Shown one piece after another: positions 47,994 through 55,072 of a stretch of 64,000 nt of DNA. Origin of the DNA: CAVOHU01 sp963817885 (GTDB lineage Bacteria; Acidobacteriota; Vicinamibacteria; Vicinamibacterales; JAKQTR01). The notes under the pieces are model-generated. The model was not told the origin of the DNA. It saw only the letters and a list, made by a program, of their open reading frames with translations, and did not search any database. Numbering within the stretch: the first letter of the stretch is position 1; each line of letters opens with the position of its first letter. The DNA is taken from assembly GCA_963817885.1 (NCBI GenBank), contig CAWFQE010000002.1, forward strand, positions 372,001 through 436,000. Direction: 5' to 3'. A program made the position numbers and the translations under genes.

Positions 47994-48622
47994 CCGCCGA
48001 CACGTCGCCCACTCCGGACTCCGCAGTCCCCGGCTCTTCTGACGCGCTGGCAGCGCCCGACTCGAGGATGGCCCCTGGCGGCCCCACCTCGCCCGAGCCG
48101 GCCGAGGCACGCCCACCGGAGATCGCCACGTTTCGCCTGCACGCGACCGAGGTCTGGACGGCCATCGCCATCATTACCGCCGACCAGGTGACCAAGGCGG
48201 CGTTGCGGGCCTCGCTGCCGGTGCACGACAGCGTCGATGTGATCCCGGGCTTCTTCAGCCTGACCCACGTCCGGAACAGCGGCGCGGCCTTCGGCTTCCT
48301 GAACACGGTCGAGTTCCCGTTCAAGTCGACCGTGCTCGCGCTGGTGGCCACCTGCGCGCTCATCGGGATCGGCGTCTATGCCGCGCGCCTCTCCGTCCAC
48401 GAACGCGTGGCCCGGTTCGGGCTGTCGCTGGTCCTGGGCGGCGCCGTCGGCAACCTGATCGATCGGCTCGTCCTCGGTTCGGTCGTCGACTTCGTCGATC
48501 TGTACTGGCGCGACTTTCACTTCTGGGCGTTCAATGTCGCCGACGCATCCATCACGATTGGCGTCGTGGTGCTGATGCTCGACATGATGGGATGGCGCAG
48601 GCATGTTTCCACGACTCCTTGA
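47990..48622 (+). CDS. lspA: Lipoprotein signal peptidase (type II)
   Basis: 210 residues. An N-terminal extension of about 50 Pro/Ala-rich residues precedes the first of four membrane spans. The catalytic Asp pair is in GNLIDR and FNVADASI. It cuts the signal peptides of prolipoproteins after lipid attachment by Lgt, which is coded next. Its ATG overlaps the ileS stop by four bases, and its end overlaps the lgt start by 20. The extension may be a misplaced start, since in-frame options exist further in. Confidence 0.93.
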   Translation: MTADTSPTPDSAVPGSSDALAAPDSRMAPGGPTSPEPAEARPPEIATFRLHATEVWTAIAIITADQVTKAALRASLPVHDSVDVIPGFFSLTHVRNSGAAFGFLNTVEFPFKSTVLALVATCALIGIGVYAARLSVHERVARFGLSLVLGGAVGNLIDRLVLGSVVDFVDLYWRDFHFWAFNVADASITIGVVVLMLDMMGWRRHVSTTP

Positions 48623-49418
48623 AATCGGACCTCTGACCGTCTACAGCTACGGCGTGATGCTGGCGGCCGCGTACCTGCTCGGCCTCCAGATGGCGGTGAG
48701 GCGCTCCCGGCACCACGGGATCGACGGCGACCGCGTGCTCGACCTGGGAATCTACGCCATCATCGCGGCGCTCATCGGCGCCAAGCTGCTGCTCCTGGTC
48801 GTCGACTTCCAGTATTTCAGCAGCCATCCGGCCGAGATCTGGACGCTGGCCCGTTCGGGTGGTGTCTTCTACGGGGGGCTGATCGTCGCGTTCCTGCTGG
48901 CCGCGTGGTACATCCGCCGGCACAGGCTCCCGATCTGGACGACCAGCGACATGTTCGCGCCGGGGATTGCGCTCGGCCACGTCGTCGGACGCTTCGGGTG
49001 CCTGCTCGCGGGATGCTGCTACGGGCGGCCCACGACCATGCCGTGGGGCATCACCTTCACCGACGTCTTCGCCGCGACCAACGTGGGGACTCCCCTCAAC
49101 GTGTCGCTGCACCCGACCGAGCTGTACGAGGCGGGGGCCGAGCTCCTGATCCTGATCCTCCTGCTCACGACCGAGCGGCGCGGGCGCTACTTCCCGGGGC
49201 GGACGTTCTGGTTCTACGTCGCGCTCTACGCCGTCTCCAGGTTCATCATCGAATTCTTCCGCGGCGACCCGAGGGGCATGATGTGGGGCTACTCCACCTC
49301 ACAGCTCATCTCGCTGGGCCTGTTCCCGCTGAGCCTGGTCATGCTGTTCGTCCTCAGGCGCCGGGCGGCCGCCGCTCCGGCGCCCGTGCAGGTCCCCGCC
49401 GGCAAGTCGCGAAAGTAA
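48603..49418 (+). CDS. lgt: Prolipoprotein diacylglyceryl transferase
   Basis: 271 residues with about seven spans. The Lgt signature is HVVGRFGCLLAGCCYGRPT (family GRxGNFxNGExYG variant), with HPTELYEA and FIIEFFRGD. It attaches diacylglycerol to the lipobox Cys of prolipoproteins. Overlap with lspA of 20 bases and the shared lipoprotein pathway show a working pair. A lipobox lipoprotein in this window (62751) is a candidate substrate. Confidence 0.95.
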   Translation: MFPRLLEIGPLTVYSYGVMLAAAYLLGLQMAVRRSRHHGIDGDRVLDLGIYAIIAALIGAKLLLLVVDFQYFSSHPAEIWTLARSGGVFYGGLIVAFLLAAWYIRRHRLPIWTTSDMFAPGIALGHVVGRFGCLLAGCCYGRPTTMPWGITFTDVFAATNVGTPLNVSLHPTELYEAGAELLILILLLTTERRGRYFPGRTFWFYVALYAVSRFIIEFFRGDPRGMMWGYSTSQLISLGLFPLSLVMLFVLRRRAAAAPAPVQVPAGKSRK

Positions 49419-49432
49419 CGGCGCACGAGGAC

Positions 49433-50395
49433 ATGCGGCACGAAGAACTCCTGGTAGATGCCGAGCAGGCCGGGCAACGCCTCGACCACTTCCTGGTGGC
49501 ACAGTTCCCCGACCAGTCACGGTCGCAGATCCAGCGCCTGATCAAGGAAGGCCACGTCCGCGTGGTCGACCGCGAGGTCCGGGCGAACCTGGCGGTGCGG
49601 GCGGGCGATCGCGTCGTCCTCGAGGTTCCCGATCCCACCCCGGCTGAGCCGCGGGCGCAGGCGATTCCGGTCGACATCCTCTATGAGGATACCGATGTCG
49701 TGGTGGTCAACAAGCCGGCCGGCATGGTCGTGCACCCGGCTCCCGGGCACGCCGACGGCACGCTGGTCAACGCGCTGCTCCATCACGTCGACGACCTGAG
49801 CGGCATCGGCGGCGAGCTCCGGCCCGGCATCGTGCACCGCCTCGATCGCGGCACCTCGGGGGTGATGATCGTCGCCAAGCACGACGCGGCGCACCGGGAG
49901 CTGCAGCGTCAGTTCGCCGATCGCGAGGTCGAAAAGGAGTACGTGGCGCTCGTGTGGGGGCTGGTGCAGCAGGGCAGGCGGATCGACGCGTCCATCGGGC
50001 GCGATCCGGTGAATCGGCAGAAGATGTCAGCCCGGTCCAAGCATGCGCGCAGCGCGGTGACCCGCATCACGAAAGCCCAGTACCTGTCCGGCGTGTCCTA
50101 CCTGCACGTGGCCATCGCGACCGGGCGGACGCACCAGATTCGCGTGCACTTGAGCGCCATCGGCCATCCGATCGTCGGCGATCCCGTGTACGGAGGCATC
50201 AGGCGGCACGTGCCCGGCCTGTTGCGGTCCGTGCTGCGACTCGAGCGGCCGTTCCTCCACGCGATGCGACTGGCCTTCACGCAGCCCATCGAGGGGCGGC
50301 GCATGGAGTTCACGGCGCCGCTGCCGGCCGACCTGCAGGACGTGCTCGACGAGCTGGTCGAGCGCGTGCGCGAGGCCGAGGAGCGGGATCAGTAG
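49433..50395 (+). CDS. RluD-type pseudouridine synthase
   Basis: 320 residues. An S4 RNA-binding domain (residues 11-70) leads to the catalytic domain with RIVHRLDRGTSGVMIVAK (here PGIVHRLDRGTSG), in which the Asp is the nucleophile. GRTHQIRVHL follows. RluD modifies 23S rRNA helix 69; RluA or RluC type action is an alternative. The ATG at 49433 is preceded at close distance by GAGG. It lies 14 bases after lgt in the ileS-lspA-lgt order. Confidence 0.92.
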   Translation: MRHEELLVDAEQAGQRLDHFLVAQFPDQSRSQIQRLIKEGHVRVVDREVRANLAVRAGDRVVLEVPDPTPAEPRAQAIPVDILYEDTDVVVVNKPAGMVVHPAPGHADGTLVNALLHHVDDLSGIGGELRPGIVHRLDRGTSGVMIVAKHDAAHRELQRQFADREVEKEYVALVWGLVQQGRRIDASIGRDPVNRQKMSARSKHARSAVTRITKAQYLSGVSYLHVAIATGRTHQIRVHLSAIGHPIVGDPVYGGIRRHVPGLLRSVLRLERPFLHAMRLAFTQPIEGRRMEFTAPLPADLQDVLDELVERVREAEERDQ

Positions 50396-50437
50396 GCACC
50401 CGGACGATCATCGCGGCGGCTGACCCGGGGTCTGAAG

Positions 50438-50600
50438 CCCCCGGGCTACATCACACACGCGGCCACGACCACTGGTGTGCGTGTCGCTCGATCGGGATGT
50501 TGGCCGGGTCGTCAGCCCCCGGGCTACATCACACACGCGGCCACGACCACTGATGTGCGTGTCGCTCGATCGGGATGTAGGCCGGGTCTTCAGACCCGGC
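50438..50600. repeat. Two direct copies of a 78-bp unit ending in a 20-bp palindrome
   Basis: Copies lie at 50438-50515 and 50516-50593 and differ at only a few bases. The second ends in the palindrome GCCGGGTCTTCAGACCCGGC (50581-50600), which resembles the turn of the 9655 array. The block fills the gap between the pseudouridine synthase and Nudix genes. Confidence 0.85.
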
Positions 50601-50639
50601 GACAAGCGCAGGATCTGTCGAATGGATGAGGGTGTTGTC

Positions 50640-51176
50640 ATGAACGAACCGCATGGCGTCTGTCACGAGAGCGAGACGAGGTTCCGCGGACGCATCTTCT
50701 CGGTGACCGCAGACCGGGTGACGCTGCCGAACGGCAGGACCGTGACGATGGAGATCGTGCGGCATCCCGGATCAGTGGTGCTGATTCCGATGCCGGATGA
50801 GACGCACGTCGTCCTGATCCGTCAATACCGGTATGCGCTCGACCGTTGGATCTGGGAATTGCCGGCCGGCAGCCTCGAGCCGGGCGAGGACCCGGTCGCC
50901 GCCGCGGCGCGCGAGTGCGAGGAGGAAGTGTCGCTTGTGCCCGGCCGCATCGAATTCGCCGGCGCGTGGTACCCGACGCCGGGCTTCGTCACCGAGGCGA
51001 TGAACTACTACAAGCTGACCGACCTGCGCGCCCCCGATCCGTCCGGGCCGCAAGCCGAGAAGGACGAAGACGAGGACATCCGGGCCGTCGTGTTCTCGCG
51101 GGACGATGCGCGTGAGCTCGTGCGACGCGGCGAGGTGGTCGACTTGAAGACCGCCTGGGGGCTGACGCTGATTTAG
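50640..51176 (+). CDS. Nudix hydrolase, ADP-ribose pyrophosphatase type
   Basis: 178 residues. The Nudix box reads GSLEPGEDPVAAARECEEEV, giving the Gx5Ex7REUxEE pattern (as GSLEPGEDPVAAAARECEEE). The RQYRYALDRWIWELPAG stretch just before is typical of ADP-ribose pyrophosphatases. The ATG at 50640 follows GAGGG by seven bases; one at 50622 is possible. The long reading from 50475 crosses the 78-bp repeat and is unlikely. It lies three bases before the convergent adenosine deaminase end. Confidence 0.92.
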   Translation: MNEPHGVCHESETRFRGRIFSVTADRVTLPNGRTVTMEIVRHPGSVVLIPMPDETHVVLIRQYRYALDRWIWELPAGSLEPGEDPVAAAARECEEEVSLVPGRIEFAGAWYPTPGFVTEAMNYYKLTDLRAPDPSGPQAEKDEDEDIRAVVFSRDDARELVRRGEVVDLKTAWGLTLI

Positions 51177-51179
51177 GGC

Positions 51180-52181
51180 TTACTCATCCCTATCCCACTC
51201 CGGCGAGGCCATGAACTCCGCCGCCAGGCTCGCCTGACGCTCTTCGCTCATCCACGACGCCTTCACACCGTTCAGGATGACTGTCCGGATCTCGTCGCGC
51301 GTGAAATGGTGCACGCGCTCGAGGGCCTCGTACTCCTCCGCGAGCGAGTTGCCGAACATCTTCGGATCGTCCGTGCTGACCGTCACCAGCGCCCCGCGGT
51401 CGAAGAACCGCCGGATCGGATGATCCTCGGGCGCACGGACCACCCCGGTCCGGACATTGGAGATCGGGCACATCTCGAGGCCGATCTGCCGCTCAACGAG
51501 CACAGAGAGCAGCCGCTCGTCTTCGCCGGCTCGCGTGGCATGGCCGATTCGCTCGACGCCGAGGTCGTCGAGCGCGCTCCAGATGCTTTCGGGCCCGGCC
51601 GCCTCACCGGCGTGCGCGGTCGTGTGGAGGCCGTGCCGCCGCGCCTCCTGGAAGACCGCGGCGAACGGCGCCGGCGGGTGCGTGTGCTCGGCGCCCCCGA
51701 TGCCAATCCCGATCACGCCCTGGGCCTGCACCTCCAGCACCTGCGACAGCGTTCGCGCTCCCGCCTCGGCGCCGTAGTTGCGCACCAGGTCCGCGATGAG
51801 GGCGATCTCGATCCCGGGCACCCGCGACAGGCCGCGACGCATGGCCGTCGTGATCGCCTGCGGCCCGATGCCGTGCTGGCCGAAATCGGAGGGCGAGTAG
51901 AACGCTTCGACGTATCGCACGCCCTGCGAGGCGAGATCCCGGGCGCAGGCCTCCGCGATGAACGCGAAGTCGTCGGCCTCGCGCAGGAACCCGTTCTTCC
52001 AGCTCCACGTCTCGAGGAAGTGAGGGAAATCGCGATAGCGAAACCGCGCGTCGAGCGCTGCGCGATCCGGAATCGTCGCGTCGCCGTATTTCCGCAGCAG
52101 CTCCCAGAGCGCGTCGTGCGGGATCGCTCCCTCCAGGTGGAGGTGCAGCTCGACCTTCGGGATCCGCTGGAACCAGTTCAT
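51180..52181 (-). CDS. add: Adenosine deaminase family
   Basis: 333 residues. Metal and catalytic residues are in HLHLEGAI (His13, His15), HAGE near 194-197, HATR and SNVRTG, and the Asp pair in VSTDDPKMFG. It deaminates adenosine to inosine in purine salvage; the adenine-deaminase branch of the same family is the alternative. The ATG at 52181 overlaps the stop of a short upstream reading frame (ATGA). It converges with the Nudix gene. Confidence 0.9.
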   Translation of the reverse strand: MNWFQRIPKVELHLHLEGAIPHDALWELLRKYGDATIPDRAALDARFRYRDFPHFLETWSWKNGFLREADDFAFIAEACARDLASQGVRYVEAFYSPSDFGQHGIGPQAITTAMRRGLSRVPGIEIALIADLVRNYGAEAGARTLSQVLEVQAQGVIGIGIGGAEHTHPPAPFAAVFQEARRHGLHTTAHAGEAAGPESIWSALDDLGVERIGHATRAGEDERLLSVLVERQIGLEMCPISNVRTGVVRAPEDHPIRRFFDRGALVTVSTDDPKMFGNSLAEEYEALERVHHFTRDEIRTVILNGVKASWMSEERQASLAAEFMASPEWDRDE

Positions 52182-52351
52182 GCGATGGCCTCTACTGCTG
52201 GCCGCAGCGACACGTCGCTGAGCGTCGCGGGTCGGGTGGGCCGCGCGATCAGGGGACCGCCGGCGACGAAAACATACTCCGACCAGCGTGGTACGCGTAG
52301 CAATTCGATCGGGAGATGCTCGCTCCGCAGATTGGGTATCGGGCGTATCAT
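52178..52351 (-). CDS. Small ORF coupled to the deaminase gene (hypothetical)
   Basis: 57 residues starting MIRPIPNLRSEHLPIELL and ending AVEAIA. A GGGAGGG run lies about 11 bases upstream of its ATG. Its TGA overlaps the deaminase ATG by four bases, as in real coupled genes of this window. No domain was recognised. It could also be a leader peptide or chance. Confidence 0.4.
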   Translation of the reverse strand: MIRPIPNLRSEHLPIELLRVPRWSEYVFVAGGPLIARPTRPATLSDVSLRPAVEAIA

Positions 52352-52436
52352 ATCTGAGTCACCCTCCCCATTCTGCCGAGTGTGGAGCATTCCATACGAC
52401 CCGCCCATCCAGGTCGTCTGAAAGGTCAGGCTTTTC

Positions 52437-54083
52437 ATGCAGCATCCCAAGGGGACGCGCGCCCGCGTGCTCCTCACGTCGGTGTTCGGACCGTTCGCCC
52501 AGAACGACAAATACGGCAGCCGCGACATCAACCCGATGGAGCTGTATCACAACCAGGTCACCCGCGAGCAGGGCCCGTTTTCGCTTCGCCTCTTCCACCG
52601 GTCCTGGGGCATCATCTTCATCCAGCACAACATCTCCGCGCCGTGTGCCGTCCTCGACTTCCCGACGCGCGAGCGGTTCATCGAAGAGCTCGACACGAAC
52701 CAATACGACATCATCGGCATCTCCAGCATCATCGTGAACGTCGGCAAGGTCCGCGAGATGTGCCGCCTGGCGCGCAAGCATGCGCCGGACGCCACCATTG
52801 TCGTCGGCGGACACGTCACCGCCATCCCAGGCATCGAGCACCTGGTCGACGCCGACCACTACGTCAAGGGCGAGGGTGTGAAATGGTTCCGGGAGTTCCT
52901 GGGCGAGGACTCCGGCGTGCCGATCAACCATCCGGTCATCCCCTCGTCTTTCGGGTTCAGCGTGATGGGGATTCGCGGACCCAAGGGCGGCGGGAGCCCG
53001 GCGGCGACCATCATTCCGTCGGTCGGCTGCCCGATGGGCTGCAACTTCTGCACGACCTCGGCGTTCTTCGGCGGCAAGGGCAAGGTCGTCAATTTCTTCG
53101 AGAAGGGCTCGGAGATCTTTCACGCGATGTGCGATGCCGAGTCCCGGCTCGGCGTGAAGTCCTTCTTCATGATGGACGAGAACTTCCTGCTCTACAAAGA
53201 GCGCGCGATGGAACTGCTCCAGCACATGAAGGACAAGAAGAAGGCCTGGTCGCTCTACGTGTTCTCGTCGGCCAACGCCATCTCGAAGTACAGCTTCCGC
53301 GAGCTGGTCGAGCTGGGCATCGCGTGGATCTGGCTCGGGCTCGAAGCGCCCAAGAGCGGCTACTCCAAGCTGAACGGTGCCGACACGCTGAAGCTGACGA
53401 AGGACCTGCAGGCGCACGGCATCGGCGTCCTCGGCTCGACCATCGTCGGCCTGGAGCACCACACGCCCGAGAACATCGCGAGCGAGATCGAGCACGCGGT
53501 CGCCCACCAGACCGACTTCCACCAGTTCATGCTGTACACGCCGGTCCCGGGCACCCCGCTCTACCAGGAGATGTCAGAGCAGGGCCGGATCCTCGAAAAC
53601 GTCGACCTGGCCGACATCCACGGGCAGGACCACTTCAACTTCGAGCACGCGGCCATCCCGCGCGAACAGTCGAAGTCTCTGCTGGACTGGGCCTTCAGGC
53701 TCGACTACGAGCGCAACGGCCCGAGCATCTACCGCCTGGCGCGGACCATGATGGAAGGCTGGCGCCGCTATCACGACGATCCCGACCCGCGCGTGCGCGA
53801 GCGCGTGCGGGAGATCGCCCAGGATCTGCGGCGTGGATACGGCGCGGCGCTGTTCGCGATGGAGAAGTACCTGCGCAAGCCGAACGCGGAGATCAGCGGG
53901 AAGATCCGCACGCTCCGGAAGGACATCGAGCGCGAGTTCGGCACCTTCACCCGCTGGATCGATCACGTGGTGGGCCCGGTGATGCTGTGGTCCGCCCGGC
54001 GCGACGCGCGGAAGTATCCCCGCGGGCGCAAGATCGAACCGATGACGTTCTTCGAACGCCGCAACTGGCCCGAACCCGCGTAG
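52437..54083 (+). CDS. B12-binding-type radical SAM protein
   Basis: 548 residues. The N-terminal about 190 residues have a Rossmann-like course as in cobalamin-binding domains (DIIGISSIIVNVGK, IVVGGHVTAIPGIE), but no DxHxxG motif was seen. The radical SAM cluster motif is CPMGCNFC (Cys198, Cys202, Cys205). SAM-barrel segments follow (FFMMDENFLLY, WIWLGLEAPKSGY). The reaction is unknown. It resembles a widespread Acidobacteriota group. The gene stands alone on its strand, divergent from the deaminase set, and a 7-bp repeat array follows its stop. Confidence 0.88.
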   Translation: MQHPKGTRARVLLTSVFGPFAQNDKYGSRDINPMELYHNQVTREQGPFSLRLFHRSWGIIFIQHNISAPCAVLDFPTRERFIEELDTNQYDIIGISSIIVNVGKVREMCRLARKHAPDATIVVGGHVTAIPGIEHLVDADHYVKGEGVKWFREFLGEDSGVPINHPVIPSSFGFSVMGIRGPKGGGSPAATIIPSVGCPMGCNFCTTSAFFGGKGKVVNFFEKGSEIFHAMCDAESRLGVKSFFMMDENFLLYKERAMELLQHMKDKKKAWSLYVFSSANAISKYSFRELVELGIAWIWLGLEAPKSGYSKLNGADTLKLTKDLQAHGIGVLGSTIVGLEHHTPENIASEIEHAVAHQTDFHQFMLYTPVPGTPLYQEMSEQGRILENVDLADIHGQDHFNFEHAAIPREQSKSLLDWAFRLDYERNGPSIYRLARTMMEGWRRYHDDPDPRVRERVREIAQDLRRGYGAALFAMEKYLRKPNAEISGKIRTLRKDIEREFGTFTRWIDHVVGPVMLWSARRDARKYPRGRKIEPMTFFERRNWPEPA

Positions 54084-54124
54084 GCAATAGGCAATAGGTT
54101 ATAGGTTACAGGTTACAGGTTACA
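54083..54124. repeat. Six 7-bp units right after the radical SAM stop codon
   Basis: GGCAATA, GGCAATA, GGTTATA, then GGTTACA three times. The same GGTTACA unit is at 25907-25934. Both arrays lie in a convergent gap, directly after a stop codon. Confidence 0.8.
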
Positions 54125-54133
54125 GGACAGAGG

Positions 54134-55072
54134 TCACGGCTGAGCGGCCGCGGCGATCAGCCGCACCGCTTCTTCGACCGTCGCAAGGTGGATCGCGGCC
54201 GTGTCCTCGACACGCCTCGCATACCCTCCCGCCAGCACGATCACCACGGGGACGGAGGCTTCGAGGGCCGCGTGAAGGACGAGGGTGTCTCGTCGCAGGA
54301 GCCCGTCGAAGGTCAGGCTCAGGCCGCCCAGCTGGTCCCCGATGAACGGATCGGCACCGGCCACATAACACAACAGATCCGGGGCGCTGGCCAGCACCAG
54401 GGGCAGGGCGCGCTCCATCGCGGCGAGATACTCGCGGTCGTCGGCGCCGTCGGGCAGGCCGATGTCGAGCGAACTCGGCGGCTTCAGGGCCGGGTAGTTG
54501 TGCTGCTGGTGGATTGAGAAGGTGAACACCGTCGGGTCGCCGGCAAAGATCGACGCGGTGCCGTTCCCGTGGTGAACGTCGCAATCGACGACCGCGGCTC
54601 GCGAAACCGTCCCGTCGCGCTGCAGCGCGCGGATGGCGACGGCCACGTCGTTGAAGAGGCAGAAGCCTTCACCGTGGTCGGCGTGCGCGTGATGAAAGCC
54701 TCCGCCGAGGTGCACCGCAACGGCCGGGGTCCCCGGTGGCTGCTCCCCGGTCGAGGCCGGCGCGCGAGCCGTGCGGCCAGGATGGTGCCGCCCGCCATCA
54801 GGCGAAAGCCCTCGACCATGGCGAGGCTCCAGGGCAGTTCGAGCTGGGCGAGTTCGGCCTGTGAAAACGCGCCGGTCCGGGCCTTGCGAAGGAACTCGGG
54901 AGTATGGACGAGCGCCAGCTCGTCCCATGTCGCCGGTTCGCGGCTCGATCACATCGGAGGGCGCTACGAGGTTCTCGCGGAGCAGCGCCGCGTGGACCAG
55001 GCGGTACTTCGCGGTCCGGAAGACGTGCGCTCCCAGATCGATCCCATAGCGTTCGGAGAAGACAATGTTCAC
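54134..55072 (-). CDS. Histone deacetylase-family amidohydrolase with a compensating frameshift pair
   Basis: 312 residues as read from a GTG at 55072. The N-terminus MNIVFSERYGIDLGAHVF and the catalytic half are family-like: HLGGGFHHAHADHGEGFCLFNDVAVA (zinc and charge-relay His), VVDCDVHHGNGT, GADPF and the Tyr in GGYARR. Residues about 48-108 look scrambled. One frame over, the expected TWDELALVHTPEFLRKARTG and LAMVEGFRLMAGGTILAARL appear. A one-base gain near 54930 and a compensating change near 54745 explain this. The start overlaps the lon stop (GTGA). It may remove acetyl groups from lysine or polyamines. Confidence 0.82.
   Translation of the reverse strand: MNIVFSERYGIDLGAHVFRTAKYRLVHAALLRENLVAPSDVIEPRTGDMGRAGARPYSRVPSQGPDRRVFTGRTRPARTALEPRHGRGLSPDGGRHHPGRTARAPASTGEQPPGTPAVAVHLGGGFHHAHADHGEGFCLFNDVAVAIRALQRDGTVSRAAVVDCDVHHGNGTASIFAGDPTVFTFSIHQQHNYPALKPPSSLDIGLPDGADDREYLAAMERALPLVLASAPDLLCYVAGADPFIGDQLGGLSLTFDGLLRRDTLVLHAALEASVPVVIVLAGGYARRVEDTAAIHLATVEEAVRLIAAAAQP

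Noticed and set aside
45114..48116. 1000-residue minus-strand ORF opposite ileS
   Set aside because: It is Arg/His-rich, has no family features and lies antisense to a clear isoleucyl-tRNA synthetase; it is a high-GC shadow.
50475..50639. Longer start for the Nudix gene
   Set aside because: The extra residues come from the 78-bp repeat and do not fit the family.
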